In this document: positions 15,781 to 22,655 of the stretch, one piece after another | How positions within the stretch are numbered: position 1 is the stretch's first letter | Layout of the letters: each line of letters starts with the position of its first letter | From: a virus | Strand: one strand, 5' to 3' | Length of the DNA: 29,920 nucleotides | IMG/VR virus record: IMGVR_UViG_3300042356_000098 | Coordinates: 1 to 29,920 of that record | Notes under the pieces: generated by a model | Told to the model about the DNA's origin: nothing | Seen by the model: the letters and a program-made list of their open reading frames with translations, nothing else | The model's database searches: none | Program-made: the position numbers and the translations under genes

Positions 15781-16689
15781 TTAAAATGGTAAATTATCAA
15801 ATGAATTATTCGGTTGTATTGCTTTTGTACTTGGCAAAGTTAATCTTTTTATCACATCTTTACCACGAACTTTGAAACCTAAGCCAAAATTGTAGTCCAT
15901 CATCATTGGTTCGTTTAATAGCGTTGGCTTCCCTCCAGTATCTGTGTCTTTAATCTTTACTACTTCAACCATTGTGTAGTTCCATAAATCTGGGTGTTGT
16001 GTTAACCTGTGAACTACTAAAAAATCGTCTGCTTTATTTGCGAATGCTTTACCGCCCTCAATGTCTGACTTTAATGGTGGCATAACGTGTCCAGACCATC
16101 CGTGTTTTTCTGGATATACTGCCGAGCGTCTTCCACTTGCTGAACTTGGATGAGCATTTATGTAGATTGTTTTACCATTCTTTGTAAAGTGCTTTAAATC
16201 GTTTAATACATCGTAGTTTGAACTATAACTCATTGGTGTTTTTAAACCATTAAACGGGTCAATCAAATGTACATCGCATTCTGCTTTGTCGAATATGTTT
16301 AATAATTCGTCTGGAGTGTATCGTTTAGTATTATCTACAAACTTAAACGAATTTTCTAAAATTGTTTCATATCTTCTAACTTCGTTGTATGTTAAATCCA
16401 TAAACTTTTTACCAGCATACATTTGTATTAAATCACGCATTACTTTACCTTGATAGTTTTCATCCATAAACAAACAAAACTTTAAATTGTGATTTGTTGC
16501 TAAAGCTAAAAAATACCATTCTAAAAAATATGTCTTACCTACGTTGTCGTGTCCTAAAATTATATTAAGTTGTCCTTGCTTATGTACAAAGAAGTCGTCT
16601 AAGTCACAACCTAATTTTAAACCAGTTGGTATCTTACCATCTAAATAGTCGTTTAAGTATTGAGTGCTATGTCCGTTGTTTAAAATCAT
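15781..16689 (-). CDS. RecA/DnaB-like ATPase, probable replicative helicase or loader
   Basis: 302 residues. Walker A GHDNVGKT (46-53), Walker B-like DVHLIDP with Asp144, then INAHPSS (about 173) as sensor-like segment and an ADDFLVVHR block. This is the RecA-fold of the DnaB C-terminal/AAA_25 type, without a primase or an N-terminal helicase domain. Family role: DNA unwinding or loading at the fork. The C-terminus SFDNLPF resembles the acidic tip of SSB. It shares one base of its start with the stop of the adenine methyltransferase gene (TAATG). Confidence 0.75.
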   Translation of the reverse strand: MILNNGHSTQYLNDYLDGKIPTGLKLGCDLDDFFVHKQGQLNIILGHDNVGKTYFLEWYFLALATNHNLKFCLFMDENYQGKVMRDLIQMYAGKKFMDLTYNEVRRYETILENSFKFVDNTKRYTPDELLNIFDKAECDVHLIDPFNGLKTPMSYSSNYDVLNDLKHFTKNGKTIYINAHPSSASGRRSAVYPEKHGWSGHVMPPLKSDIEGGKAFANKADDFLVVHRLTQHPDLWNYTMVEVVKIKDTDTGGKPTLLNEPMMMDYNFGLGFKVRGKDVIKRLTLPSTKAIQPNNSFDNLPF

Positions 16690-17327
16690 TAAAATAGTTT
16701 TTGTTGGTTTGTATGGTTCTTAATACGTTGAATAGCTTTATCGTAATACTCACTATCTAATTCACACGCTGTTAATTCAAATCCGTAATCGTGGCACGCT
16801 ATTGCTATTGAACCTGAACCTAAATGTGTGTCAAGTATTTTGTCATTTTCTTTTGCGTATTTGTCTAATAGCCATTTGTATAATGGTATTGGTTTTTGTG
16901 TAGCGTGTATTTTATCTTCGGATGCATTATGTTTATGTATTCCGTAATCAAACATTTTAGCAGGTGATTTTAAACCCATACTTACCCAAGCATACTCAGC
17001 AGTGGCAAAATTATCAACTGTTTGTTTTTTATTCCAAATACAAAAGTATTCACTTGGTGGCATAATAAAATTATTTGCTCCCCATACTATTTGATTTTTA
17101 GAAACTCTAAATAATTCTGTAAAATATTCATCTGTTGGCTTTAAGTTATTAAAAGATAAATTTCCGTTTTTATGTTTATCAAAACGAGTGCCTCCAAGTC
17201 CTTTTTTAAACGCACCAATTCCATAAGGCGGGTCAACAATAGCCAAGTCAAAATAGTTATCAGGATAACGTGCCATCAATAACATATTGTCTTCGTTTGT
17301 TATTGTTATTTTTTCTGTTACTTTCAT
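16689..17327 (-). CDS. DNA methyltransferase, N6-adenine/N4-cytosine type
   Basis: 212 residues. Catalytic motif IV DPPYGIG (32-38) near the N-terminus and the S-adenosylmethionine motif LDTHLGSGSIAIAC (165-178) near the C-terminus, the order of beta-class enzymes; the HATQKPIPLYKWLL segment (141-154) precedes it. Reaction: methyl transfer to an exocyclic amine of A or C in DNA. It ends in QQKLF, a QxxLF clamp-binding pattern shared with the cytosine methyltransferase. 4-nt overlap with the initiator gene. Confidence 0.85.
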   Translation of the reverse strand: MKVTEKITITNEDNMLLMARYPDNYFDLAIVDPPYGIGAFKKGLGGTRFDKHKNGNLSFNNLKPTDEYFTELFRVSKNQIVWGANNFIMPPSEYFCIWNKKQTVDNFATAEYAWVSMGLKSPAKMFDYGIHKHNASEDKIHATQKPIPLYKWLLDKYAKENDKILDTHLGSGSIAIACHDYGFELTACELDSEYYDKAIQRIKNHTNQQKLF

Positions 17328-17968
17328 TTGTTTAAGTTTATTTGTTTCATTACGTGATTCATATATTTATCTTCAATTGGTTCTTGTTGTTTAATTTGTC
17401 CAAGACTACTTTTTTCCCAAGTACGTACACAAGCCTTCCAATCTTTCATTTTGTTTCTACCAACCATCCAACCTTTTGATTCGTAAAAGTCTATAAAAGT
17501 TTCCGCATTAACAAAGTTTTTTCTTTCTATACAATAATCTAAAACTTCAATAGCCGAAGGCGGTGTAAATGTATTATTTTCATTCTTTTCTTTCTTTACA
17601 TTCTTGTTAGTTGTTACTTGTTTGTTATTGGTTTGTTGCTCATCTGTTATTTGGTTTGTTACTATCTGATATTTTTTGTAGTTAACTACCTGAATAATAG
17701 TACCTTTCGAGCTTGTTTTGATTGTTATTTCGTTTGTTGATTTTAGCTTACTTAAAGACGTTCTTATTTGTTGAATTGTCAAACCAACCTCTTTGCTTAA
17801 TAAATCCAAACCAGTTAAAGTCTGACCAACTTCAATCAATTTTCCTCTGTAATTTCTTTCTTTGTGATTAACTTTTAAAAGTAAATACATAAATAATCTA
17901 AACGTATTTTTATCGTCAAACCATTCCCACTCTAAAATCTGTCTGTGTAATTTTATCCATCCACTCAT
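17324..17968 (-). CDS. Phage replisome organizer / replication initiator
   Basis: 214 residues. Residues about 1-100 match the N-terminal winged helix of phage replisome organizers (GWIKLHRQILEWEWFDD, FRLFMYLLLKVNH, then LSKEVGLTIQQIRTSLSKL). A Gln/Asn/Lys-rich linker follows, and a C-terminal domain (about 140-195) with FIDFYESKGWMVGRNKMKDWKACVRTW, typical of the end of such initiators. Role: binds the origin and recruits helicase. Its transcript carries a structured leader (17983-18068), so expression may be attenuated. Confidence 0.75.
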   Translation of the reverse strand: MSGWIKLHRQILEWEWFDDKNTFRLFMYLLLKVNHKERNYRGKLIEVGQTLTGLDLLSKEVGLTIQQIRTSLSKLKSTNEITIKTSSKGTIIQVVNYKKYQIVTNQITDEQQTNNKQVTTNKNVKKEKNENNTFTPPSAIEVLDYCIERKNFVNAETFIDFYESKGWMVGRNKMKDWKACVRTWEKSSLGQIKQQEPIEDKYMNHVMKQINLNK

Positions 17969-17982
17969 AATATTTTTTTAAT

Positions 17983-18068
17983 AAAAAACCCCTATAAATC
18001 CGTAGAGTCTCAAGCTACTTCATTATAAGGGTTAATTAAAATTCCTTCTGTTGCCTATGTTTGAGACT
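17983..18068 (-). promoter_or_regulatory. Structured leader / attenuator-like element before the initiator gene
   Basis: On the minus strand an 11-bp hairpin (arms 18033-18023 and 17997-17987, one G-T pair) encloses a 4-bp hairpin GTAG/CTAC (18018-18015 and 18005-18002). The inner loop holds TTGAGACT (18013-18006), perfectly complementary to AGTCTCAA at 18068-18061 upstream, so a pseudoknot or alternative pairing is possible. A run of six T follows (17988-17983). The ATG is at 17968. Confidence 0.55.
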
Positions 18069-18077
18069 GCAACTCTG

Positions 18078-18085
18078 CAAATATA
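18078..18085 (-). promoter_or_regulatory. Host-type -7 box of the replication operon
   Basis: TATATTTG on the minus strand in the gap between the 90-residue gene and the initiator gene. It places transcript start near 18071 and gives a leader of about 100 nt that contains the structured element. The -33 region is weak. Confidence 0.5.
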
Positions 18086-18096
18086 CAATATACTAA

Positions 18097-18369
18097 CTAC
18101 TTTTCATCTTCAAACAATTTAATCTTTTGAACAATTTTGTCTATTTCATTAACAATATCTGCCCATTTATATCTTCCATCATCTGGTAATGTTTTTGTCG
18201 TAGGCTCAACAATCTTTTCAACCCACGTATAAAAGTTTTCGCATCGTTGTTTAAATTCACGTTTGTAGCTTACTTCGTGAGATAGTTCGTCTAATGTGTG
18301 AAGTATTGACTGCATCTGTAAAGTTAACGCTAAAGTCAAGTCTAAGTCTTTTCGTTGTTTAGTGTTCAT
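18097..18369 (-). CDS. 90-residue helical protein, function unknown
   Basis: Mostly helical (LDLTLALTLQMQSILHTLDELSHEV; then FKQRCENFYTWVEKIVEP; then WADIVNEIDKIVQKIKLFEDEK). No known motif. It lies between early-type small genes and the replication operon and ends just before the promoter of the latter. Confidence 0.65.
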   Translation of the reverse strand: MNTKQRKDLDLTLALTLQMQSILHTLDELSHEVSYKREFKQRCENFYTWVEKIVEPTTKTLPDDGRYKWADIVNEIDKIVQKIKLFEDEK

Positions 18370-18378
18370 AGCCTAATA

Positions 18379-18552
18379 TTAAAATGGTTTTTCTTCAATA
18401 ATATTTTTCAATCCTTCAATGATATTATCTTTGTGGAATCCAGCAGTTAACATCAAGTTGTAAATGTTACGTGTAAATTCAAACACATCTTCATCATCGC
18501 AATCTGTTTCTATTGAGTGTTTAACTCCGTATTTTTCAATGTATGCTTTCAT
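18379..18552 (-). CDS. 57-residue protein, function unknown
   Basis: 174-nt gene with ATG at 18552 and TAA at 18379-18381, in the same strand and spacing as its neighbours. Sequence begins MKAYIEKYGVKHSIETD, then an acidic DDEDVFEF and two helices (TRNIYNLMLTAGF, IIEGLKNIIEE). Regular composition and tight packing support it as a gene; the function is unknown. Confidence 0.6.
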   Translation of the reverse strand: MKAYIEKYGVKHSIETDCDDEDVFEFTRNIYNLMLTAGFHKDNIIEGLKNIIEEKPF

Positions 18553-18593
18553 AGTTACCTTGTTTTTATGTTTAATTTTTTAAGGTTTTACCC

Positions 18594-18776
18594 TTATTTA
18601 TAATTCCCTCTCCTATCTTCGCAGAACTGAATCCAGTTGTCCATCGTATCACAATAGTATATAATGCTTGGATGCTTATCCGCTTCTTTCAATGCTTCTG
18701 CTTTGCTTTCTGCACTTACTATCATTCTATCTGGTTTTCCGTTTGATAGCCAATAAAGTATAACGTACTGCTCCAT
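18594..18776 (-). CDS. 60-residue protein, function unknown
   Basis: Begins MEQYVILYWLSNGKPDRMIV, followed by a helix (SAESKAEALKEADKH) and a short C-terminal part with CDTMDNWIQFCEDRR. The strand-helix order resembles small stand-alone domains often seen in phage early regions. It starts 2 nt after the HNH gene's stop. Confidence 0.6.
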   Translation of the reverse strand: MEQYVILYWLSNGKPDRMIVSAESKAEALKEADKHPSIIYYCDTMDNWIQFCEDRRGNYK

Positions 18777-18778
18777 AG

Positions 18779-19303
18779 TTAATTGTTTTTTAATAATTCA
18801 AAATACTGAATATGTTTTTCTTTTGAGTCTAATAAAATACCATCTAATCCTCTGTACATCATTCTTTCTTGGTCATAAATAATATGTCTATGCAAAAAAT
18901 AATGGTCTTGTATTTTTAACTCAATAACATCTAAAGCATAATTTATATTATAATTCCAATGATGTAAATGATAACCTTCTTTTGCTTTTAATTTACGACC
19001 AATTTTAATTTTACATTTATACTTTTCAGGATATTTAAGTCTATATAAATTTATATGTAACTTTTTGTTTTCAGGTGTTGGTTTATGTTTGTCTTTATAA
19101 TTAAGTCTATGGTACTTTTCACGGTTTCTATCCTTTTCTTTTTGTACATAGTCTTTATCTAATTTTAAAACATTTTCCCTTTGCCTTACATCTTTCTTTG
19201 TGCAATCTTTACATTTATTTAAATAACCATCACCCATTCCAGAGTGCTTGTAAAATTCAGATACTCCCTTCTCAATATTACATTTAAAACATATTTTTTT
19301 CAT
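18779..19303 (-). CDS. HNH endonuclease, probably selfish
   Basis: 174 residues. N-terminal zinc finger Cys5, Cys8, Cys31, Cys34 with the same layout as in the 230-residue HNH protein at 14123-14815. A Lys/Arg/Tyr-rich middle (about 45-105) is followed by an HNH-like core YHLHHWNYN (about 111-119) and DHYFLHRH (about 133-140). Probably a homing endonuclease. It has its own promoter-like sequence, which places its start almost at the ATG. Confidence 0.75.
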   Translation of the reverse strand: MKKICFKCNIEKGVSEFYKHSGMGDGYLNKCKDCTKKDVRQRENVLKLDKDYVQKEKDRNREKYHRLNYKDKHKPTPENKKLHINLYRLKYPEKYKCKIKIGRKLKAKEGYHLHHWNYNINYALDVIELKIQDHYFLHRHIIYDQERMMYRGLDGILLDSKEKHIQYFELLKNN

Positions 19304-19307
19304 ATTT

Positions 19308-19339
19308 CAAAGATAACTATTAAAAAGGTAGTATCCAAA
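19308..19339 (-). promoter_or_regulatory. Host-type promoter of the HNH gene
   Basis: TTTG (19339-19336), 20 nt, TATCTTTG (19315-19308), then 4 nt to the ATG at 19303, on the minus strand. This matches the Bacteroidota -33/-7 pattern. The transcript would be leaderless or nearly so. Confidence 0.6.
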
Positions 19340-19376
19340 TTTAAAAAGGTAATTTTTAGTTTTTATTTACGAGATA

Positions 19377-19694
19377 CTATAACTCTACATTAAAAGGTAA
19401 ATCACTTTCCTCTTGTTGTGCGAACTTCTGCGATGCAGTTTGAAGTGGTTTTTCTTGCTTTTCAGCAACTTTCACATCTCCATTGGTATAAACTACTTTG
19501 CCATTACCTAAATAACGCTTAGAAGTCTTTAAATCACGTTCTTCTTTTGTTTGCGATTCTGTTAACCCTACGTTGTTACCATACGTATCTGTTGAATCAT
19601 TGATTGAAATTGTCAAGTTCAAATACTTTCCATTGTATAACTTGCTTTTGTCGATTTTTGTTACATCAATTGATGCGTTGATAAGTGTACTCAT
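19377..19694 (-). CDS. Probable single-stranded DNA-binding protein
   Basis: 105 residues. N-terminal strands (STLINASIDVTKI, KYLNLTISIND), then QTKEERDLKTSKRYLGNGKVVYTNGD, then a Gln/Glu-rich linker and an acidic ESDLPFNVEL end. The pattern recurs in Bacteroidota phages next to recombination genes, and a small beta-barrel with an acidic DLPF near the end suits an SSB. It is expressed with the YqaJ and ERF genes. The assignment rests on context and pattern. Confidence 0.5.
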   Translation of the reverse strand: MSTLINASIDVTKIDKSKLYNGKYLNLTISINDSTDTYGNNVGLTESQTKEERDLKTSKRYLGNGKVVYTNGDVKVAEKQEKPLQTASQKFAQQEESDLPFNVEL

Positions 19695-19704
19695 TTTACT
19701 TTGT

Positions 19705-19890
19705 TTAATCGATTAAAATTTGACTTTGTCTATATGTGAAATTATCACTTAAAAAGTTAATTAACTCATTAAATGTTTGGAAAACATATCTTTCTTGTCC
19801 TTCACAAGAGCTTCCTAAAATAACAATAAATCCATTAGATTCTTGTTCAATTCTTACTGGAGCGCAAAACTCCTTTTTTTGATTTCTCAT
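19705..19890 (-). CDS. 61-residue protein, function unknown
   Basis: Alternating strands (APVRIEQESNGFIVILGSS, ERYVFQT) and a helix (FNELINFLSDNF), like a tiny alpha/beta domain. It lies between the exonuclease and the SSB-like gene in one transcription unit. No recognisable family. Confidence 0.6.
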   Translation of the reverse strand: MRNQKKEFCAPVRIEQESNGFIVILGSSCEGQERYVFQTFNELINFLSDNFTYRQSQILID

Positions 19891-19902
19891 TTTACTTTGT
19901 TT

Positions 19903-20586
19903 TTATTTGTTTAAAATTAATAATAATTCTTTATAATACTCTCGTGCAACTTCGATTCTTTGCTTTAATTTTTCAATGTCAGCTTCGTTGTATTCAACTA
20001 TAAATCTTTTTACACGTAGTTCGTTTGGTATGTGGTCGAAATTATGCAAACTTTGCACCGCTTCACGCACCAGTAAATCTTCTTCAATTAGGTTCAACTT
20101 CCAATGCTCTTTACGTACTTCGCTTTCTACAATGTCAAATGGTGTATTTGTAAGACAATATACTAATTCAGCTTGTTTGTGTCCAGTCAACATCATATAG
20201 CCTTGTAACTGCCAGTAGTAAGCCTTATTTTTAAGTTCTTTGTCAAACATTGGGAACGTAGCACCACTCCAAGAACATTTAATATCAGCTAATAAAGTGT
20301 CATTTACTAAATCTGGTGTACCTACAACATAATCATTCTTAAACTTGTCTTCGTTTTTTAGAATCCAATTCCAGTCTAATACTTCAGATGCCAACTCAAT
20401 AGCTATATCTTCGTTTTGATTTCCTTTGTCTGTATAGCGTGAACTAAATTCTTTGTAGATACCTAATTCCTTTTCACGAAACATATCTTCGATAAGCGTC
20501 TTTGCAGTAGCAGACAAAACCTCGCTTTTTGTACGAGATTCTGTCATTAAATTGCCTAACTGCGAACATCTAAATAGTAAACTCAT
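19903..20586 (-). CDS. YqaJ-type recombination exonuclease (PD-(D/E)XK)
   Basis: 227 residues. Metal-binding core: Glu59 in KGNQNEDIAIE, Asp92 in GTPDLV and Asp101-Ile-Lys103 in LLADIKCSW, followed by YYWQLQGYMML (about 123-133), the pattern of YqaJ/lambda exonuclease. It resects double-stranded ends for its annealing partner. The partner ERF gene overlaps it by 4 nt, so both form a two-protein recombinase, and annealing-based recombination is likely the phage's main pathway. Confidence 0.82.
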   Translation of the reverse strand: MSLLFRCSQLGNLMTESRTKSEVLSATAKTLIEDMFREKELGIYKEFSSRYTDKGNQNEDIAIELASEVLDWNWILKNEDKFKNDYVVGTPDLVNDTLLADIKCSWSGATFPMFDKELKNKAYYWQLQGYMMLTGHKQAELVYCLTNTPFDIVESEVRKEHWKLNLIEEDLLVREAVQSLHNFDHIPNELRVKRFIVEYNEADIEKLKQRIEVAREYYKELLLILNK

Positions 20587-21089
20587 AGCGTTGCGAATGT
20601 TAATTTTTGTGATTCTGTTAACTCAAACTGCAATAAGTCTTCTTTTTTAGCAAGTCCTTTTCCTATTGCTTCAATTGCTTTGTTAAAACGTTCATCTGTA
20701 ATTGTTTTAACTTTCTTTACTTGTTCTCCACCAGCATCCGTATCTTTGTCTGTAACGATACCTAAAATAGAACTCAAAGCGTAACGTCTAAAGTAAGTTA
20801 GTTGCGAACCATAGACTTGAAACTCATTCATTCCTTTAAGCGATACATCTTTTAACAATGCCATTTTACTTTCAATCGTTTCTCCACTTTCAACGTGAAA
20901 CAAAATAGTTGTTAAATTCTCGTTTTCGATTAATTGAGTGAATCCCAATCCGTGCTTTTTTAATAGTGGGTTAATTACGCTAAAGATTTTAGGCAAATCT
21001 GCAAAGGTATAACCATAACCTTGTGTTGCTTTGTGAATCACTGGAACTTCTTGTTGAAATTCTGCTAATGCTTTAAATAAATTTTTCAT
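20583..21089 (-). CDS. erf: ERF-family single-strand annealing protein
   Basis: 168 residues. Recognisable blocks: KATQGYGYTFADLPKIFSVINPLLKKHGL (about 20-48), ESGETIESKMAL (about 67-78) and VYGSQLTYFRRYALSSILGIVTDKDTDA (about 92-119), the signature of ERF proteins from phage P22 and others. Anneals complementary single strands during recombination and replication restart. First gene of a recombination operon behind a TATATTTG box. Confidence 0.85.
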   Translation of the reverse strand: MKNLFKALAEFQQEVPVIHKATQGYGYTFADLPKIFSVINPLLKKHGLGFTQLIENENLTTILFHVESGETIESKMALLKDVSLKGMNEFQVYGSQLTYFRRYALSSILGIVTDKDTDAGGEQVKKVKTITDERFNKAIEAIGKGLAKKEDLLQFELTESQKLTFATL

Positions 21090-21120
21090 TTTATTAGTTT
21101 TAAATTGTTAATAACGTATG

Positions 21121-21128
21121 CAAATATA
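21121..21128 (-). promoter_or_regulatory. Host-type -7 box of the recombination operon
   Basis: TATATTTG on the minus strand in the gap before the ERF gene, about 31 nt from its ATG. No clear -33 TTG at 19-20 nt. Confidence 0.5.
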
Positions 21129-21132
21129 AACA

Positions 21133-21522
21133 TTATTCTTTAAATGATAACTTTTTTATTAATTTATTTTTCACTTCCCAAAATTGGTGTATGTTATTAG
21201 CGTCTAAAATATCAAGTTCAATATCTGTTAACTGCAATTTTGACTCTGGCTCAATATCACAAATAGCTAAATTTAACTCTTGCTCAATTCGTGTGTTTAG
21301 TTCTTTAAAGTCATCGTATTTAATATTCAAAGTGTAACATCTTAAACCGTGTAATATAGTTGCGTGGTTCTTGTTAAATAGTTTTCCTATTTGTGCTAAA
21401 GTCCATTTGTCATTACGCAATTGCGTGTACATTATCGAACGAATATAAACTAATACTCTTGCTCTGTTTGGTGTTGCTAATTGGTATCTTTCAATTACTT
21501 CTTTTACGTTTTCTATTTTCAT
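21133..21522 (-). CDS. DnaA domain IV-like DNA-binding protein
   Basis: 129 residues from MKIENVKEV at 21522; a start at 21543 would overlap the previous gene. Residues about 15-62 resemble the DnaA C-terminal DNA-binding domain (ARVLVYIRSIMYTQL, then TLAQIGKLFNKNHATILHGLR, where DnaA has IG-x-x-F-x-x-x-(H)-(S)TV). No ATPase domain is present. The rest is an acidic helical tail. It could bind DnaA-box-like sites as an origin or transcription factor. Confidence 0.65.
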   Translation of the reverse strand: MKIENVKEVIERYQLATPNRARVLVYIRSIMYTQLRNDKWTLAQIGKLFNKNHATILHGLRCYTLNIKYDDFKELNTRIEQELNLAICDIEPESKLQLTDIELDILDANNIHQFWEVKNKLIKKLSFKE

Positions 21523-21523
21523 T

Positions 21524-21706
21524 TTATTGATTATATGTTTCATTGTAATATTGTTCTGCCGTCATCATTGATATATGGCTTGTTTGATAAGCATCTTTAA
21601 TTTGTTGCTTTTCCATTTCTATGGCTTGTTTTAATACATTTTCAAAGTTAAATATTTTATCACTTTGTATTCTTTCTGCAAACCATTCTACTGCTGTTTG
21701 TTTCAT
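21524..21706 (-). CDS. 60-residue helical protein, function unknown
   Basis: Begins MKQTAVEWFAERIQSDKIF, then a helix with QAIEMEKQQIKDAYQ and the end YYNETYNQ. This pattern recurs in flavobacterial phages as a small protein of unknown role. It overlaps its upstream neighbour as ATGA, and the DnaA-like ATG at 21522 follows one base after its stop. Confidence 0.65.
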   Translation of the reverse strand: MKQTAVEWFAERIQSDKIFNFENVLKQAIEMEKQQIKDAYQTSHISMMTAEQYYNETYNQ

Positions 21707-21891
21707 TTTAAATCTTGTTTTAATCGTTCCAAATAAAGTATACCATCCATTAACTCATCTTGTGCGTGTTCAATCCAATCAAGCGTGCTTAAATCTGTTC
21801 TTTCGAGTGTTACTCCGTACTTCTTTAATCCATCGTCTGCACGTTTCTCAAATTTCTTAATTACGTTTAATACTATTCTATCTATTTCCAT
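21703..21891 (-). CDS. 62-residue protein, resembles small MazG-like pyrophosphohydrolase
   Basis: Helical, with R...G..KYGVTLERTD (about 17-32) and WIEHAQDELMDGILYLERL (about 39-57), a pattern like the E-x-x-D helices of small phage nucleotide pyrophosphohydrolases. It is shorter than a full MazG domain. If active it would hydrolyse a nucleoside triphosphate; only the resemblance is seen. Confidence 0.5.
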   Translation of the reverse strand: MEIDRIVLNVIKKFEKRADDGLKKYGVTLERTDLSTLDWIEHAQDELMDGILYLERLKQDLK

Positions 21892-21902
21892 TTTATTTAT
21901 TT

Positions 21903-22064
21903 TTAAATTTCTTCTTCTATTTCTATTTCTCCGCTACCTTCGCATTCTGGGCATTCAACAATTTCTGTACATCCACCGCAACAATTCCAAGCTGGTTGAA
22001 AGCAATCTTTGTCTACTTCTATTCTGCCTTTGCCTTCGCATTGTTTACATTCTATTTCTATCAT
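21903..22064 (-). CDS. 53-residue DnaJ-like zinc-finger protein
   Basis: 162-nt gene whose ATG (22064) overlaps the stop of its neighbour as ATGA. It has CKQCEGKG (6-13) and CPECEGSG (38-45), two CxxCxGxG motifs as in the zinc-binding region of DnaJ, plus a CCGGC cluster between them. Probably binds zinc and a protein partner; the function is unknown. It is acidic at the C-terminus. Confidence 0.7.
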   Translation of the reverse strand: MIEIECKQCEGKGRIEVDKDCFQPAWNCCGGCTEIVECPECEGSGEIEIEEEI

Positions 22065-22276
22065 ACTGCTAATATTTCTGTTAATACTTTGATATACGCT
22101 TGTTCAATTCTTTCAAGTCCACGCTTGCAAGTGTCTATTCTGTTTAAGTGCTTTTCAATTATGTTTGGGAATTGAGTGTAATATTCTGTATCTGCTTTAA
22201 TCCAGTCAATTCTTGCTTTCATATCTTGGTGCATCTGCATCAAATTACTTGCTTTGTTGTGTAGTTTATAGTTCAT
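22061..22276 (-). CDS. 71-residue helical protein, function unknown
   Basis: Almost fully helical (LHNKASNLMQMHQDMKARIDWIK..., then IIEKHLNRIDTCKRGLERIEQAYIKV) with coiled-coil character. ATGA overlaps on both sides join it to a small operon. No family recognised. Confidence 0.6.
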   Translation of the reverse strand: MNYKLHNKASNLMQMHQDMKARIDWIKADTEYYTQFPNIIEKHLNRIDTCKRGLERIEQAYIKVLTEILAV

Positions 22277-22455
22277 CGTTTTTCGTTTAAATTGTTTAAC
22301 TTAATTTCTCTAATTCTGTTTAATCTTTGCACATCAAACGTTGTGAAAAATTGCTTTCTGATAGCATCGTTAATGTGGTTACCTTTTGGTACGTACTCAT
22401 TCTCAATTGTAGTTGGTACATAGTTAGGATTAAATGTGTTGTGTAATGTTTTCAT
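22273..22455 (-). CDS. 60-residue protein, first gene of an early-type operon
   Basis: The start MKTLHNTFNP at 22455 is preferred: the longer frame to 22521 would lie over the promoter at 22479-22508. The protein ends in a basic helix (RLNRIREIKLNNLNEKR). No motif is recognised. It is overlapped by the next gene as ATGA. Confidence 0.6.
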   Translation of the reverse strand: MKTLHNTFNPNYVPTTIENEYVPKGNHINDAIRKQFFTTFDVQRLNRIREIKLNNLNEKR

Positions 22456-22478
22456 ATTATAAAGTTTAAATGTTTCAG

Positions 22479-22508
22479 CAAATATAATAATAATGTTTAT
22501 AACTGCAA
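22479..22508 (-). promoter_or_regulatory. Host-type promoter of a small-gene operon
   Basis: TTG (22508-22506), 19 nt, TATATTTG (22486-22479) on the minus strand, a good Bacteroidota -33/-7 pair. The upstream flank is part of a 36-bp repeat shared with the promoter at 23368-23397. Confidence 0.65.
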
Positions 22509-22530
22509 TACTTTTTAACAATTATTTTTA
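22495..22530. repeat. 36-bp repeat, copy 1 (promoter region)
   Basis: Matches 23384-23419 with one mismatch (position 22505). It covers the -33 element, part of the spacer and an upstream AT-rich block. Confidence 0.75.
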
Positions 22531-22655
22531 TAAGTTATTAATTTTATTTTTTTAAATAGTTTTCTATAATCTCCTTGTTTTCTTCCAAAAATTAAAATAC
22601 ATAAATTAATTTTATTTGAGTTAAAATATGGTATTTTATATAATACTATTTTCAT
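22515..22655 (-). CDS. 46-residue basic protein, function unknown
   Basis: 141-nt gene whose ATG (22655) overlaps the stop of the membrane microprotein as ATGA. Begins MKIVLYKIPYFNSNKINLC and ends in a Lys-rich helix (RKLFKKIKLITYK). Its 3' end overlaps the repeated promoter region. Very AT-rich, so confidence is moderate. Confidence 0.4.
   Translation of the reverse strand: MKIVLYKIPYFNSNKINLCILIFGRKQGDYRKLFKKIKLITYKNNC

Noticed and set aside
22456-22521. N-terminal extension of the 60-residue gene to an ATG at 22521
   Set aside because: It would lie over the -7 and -33 elements and the repeat; the ATG at 22455 fits the promoter.
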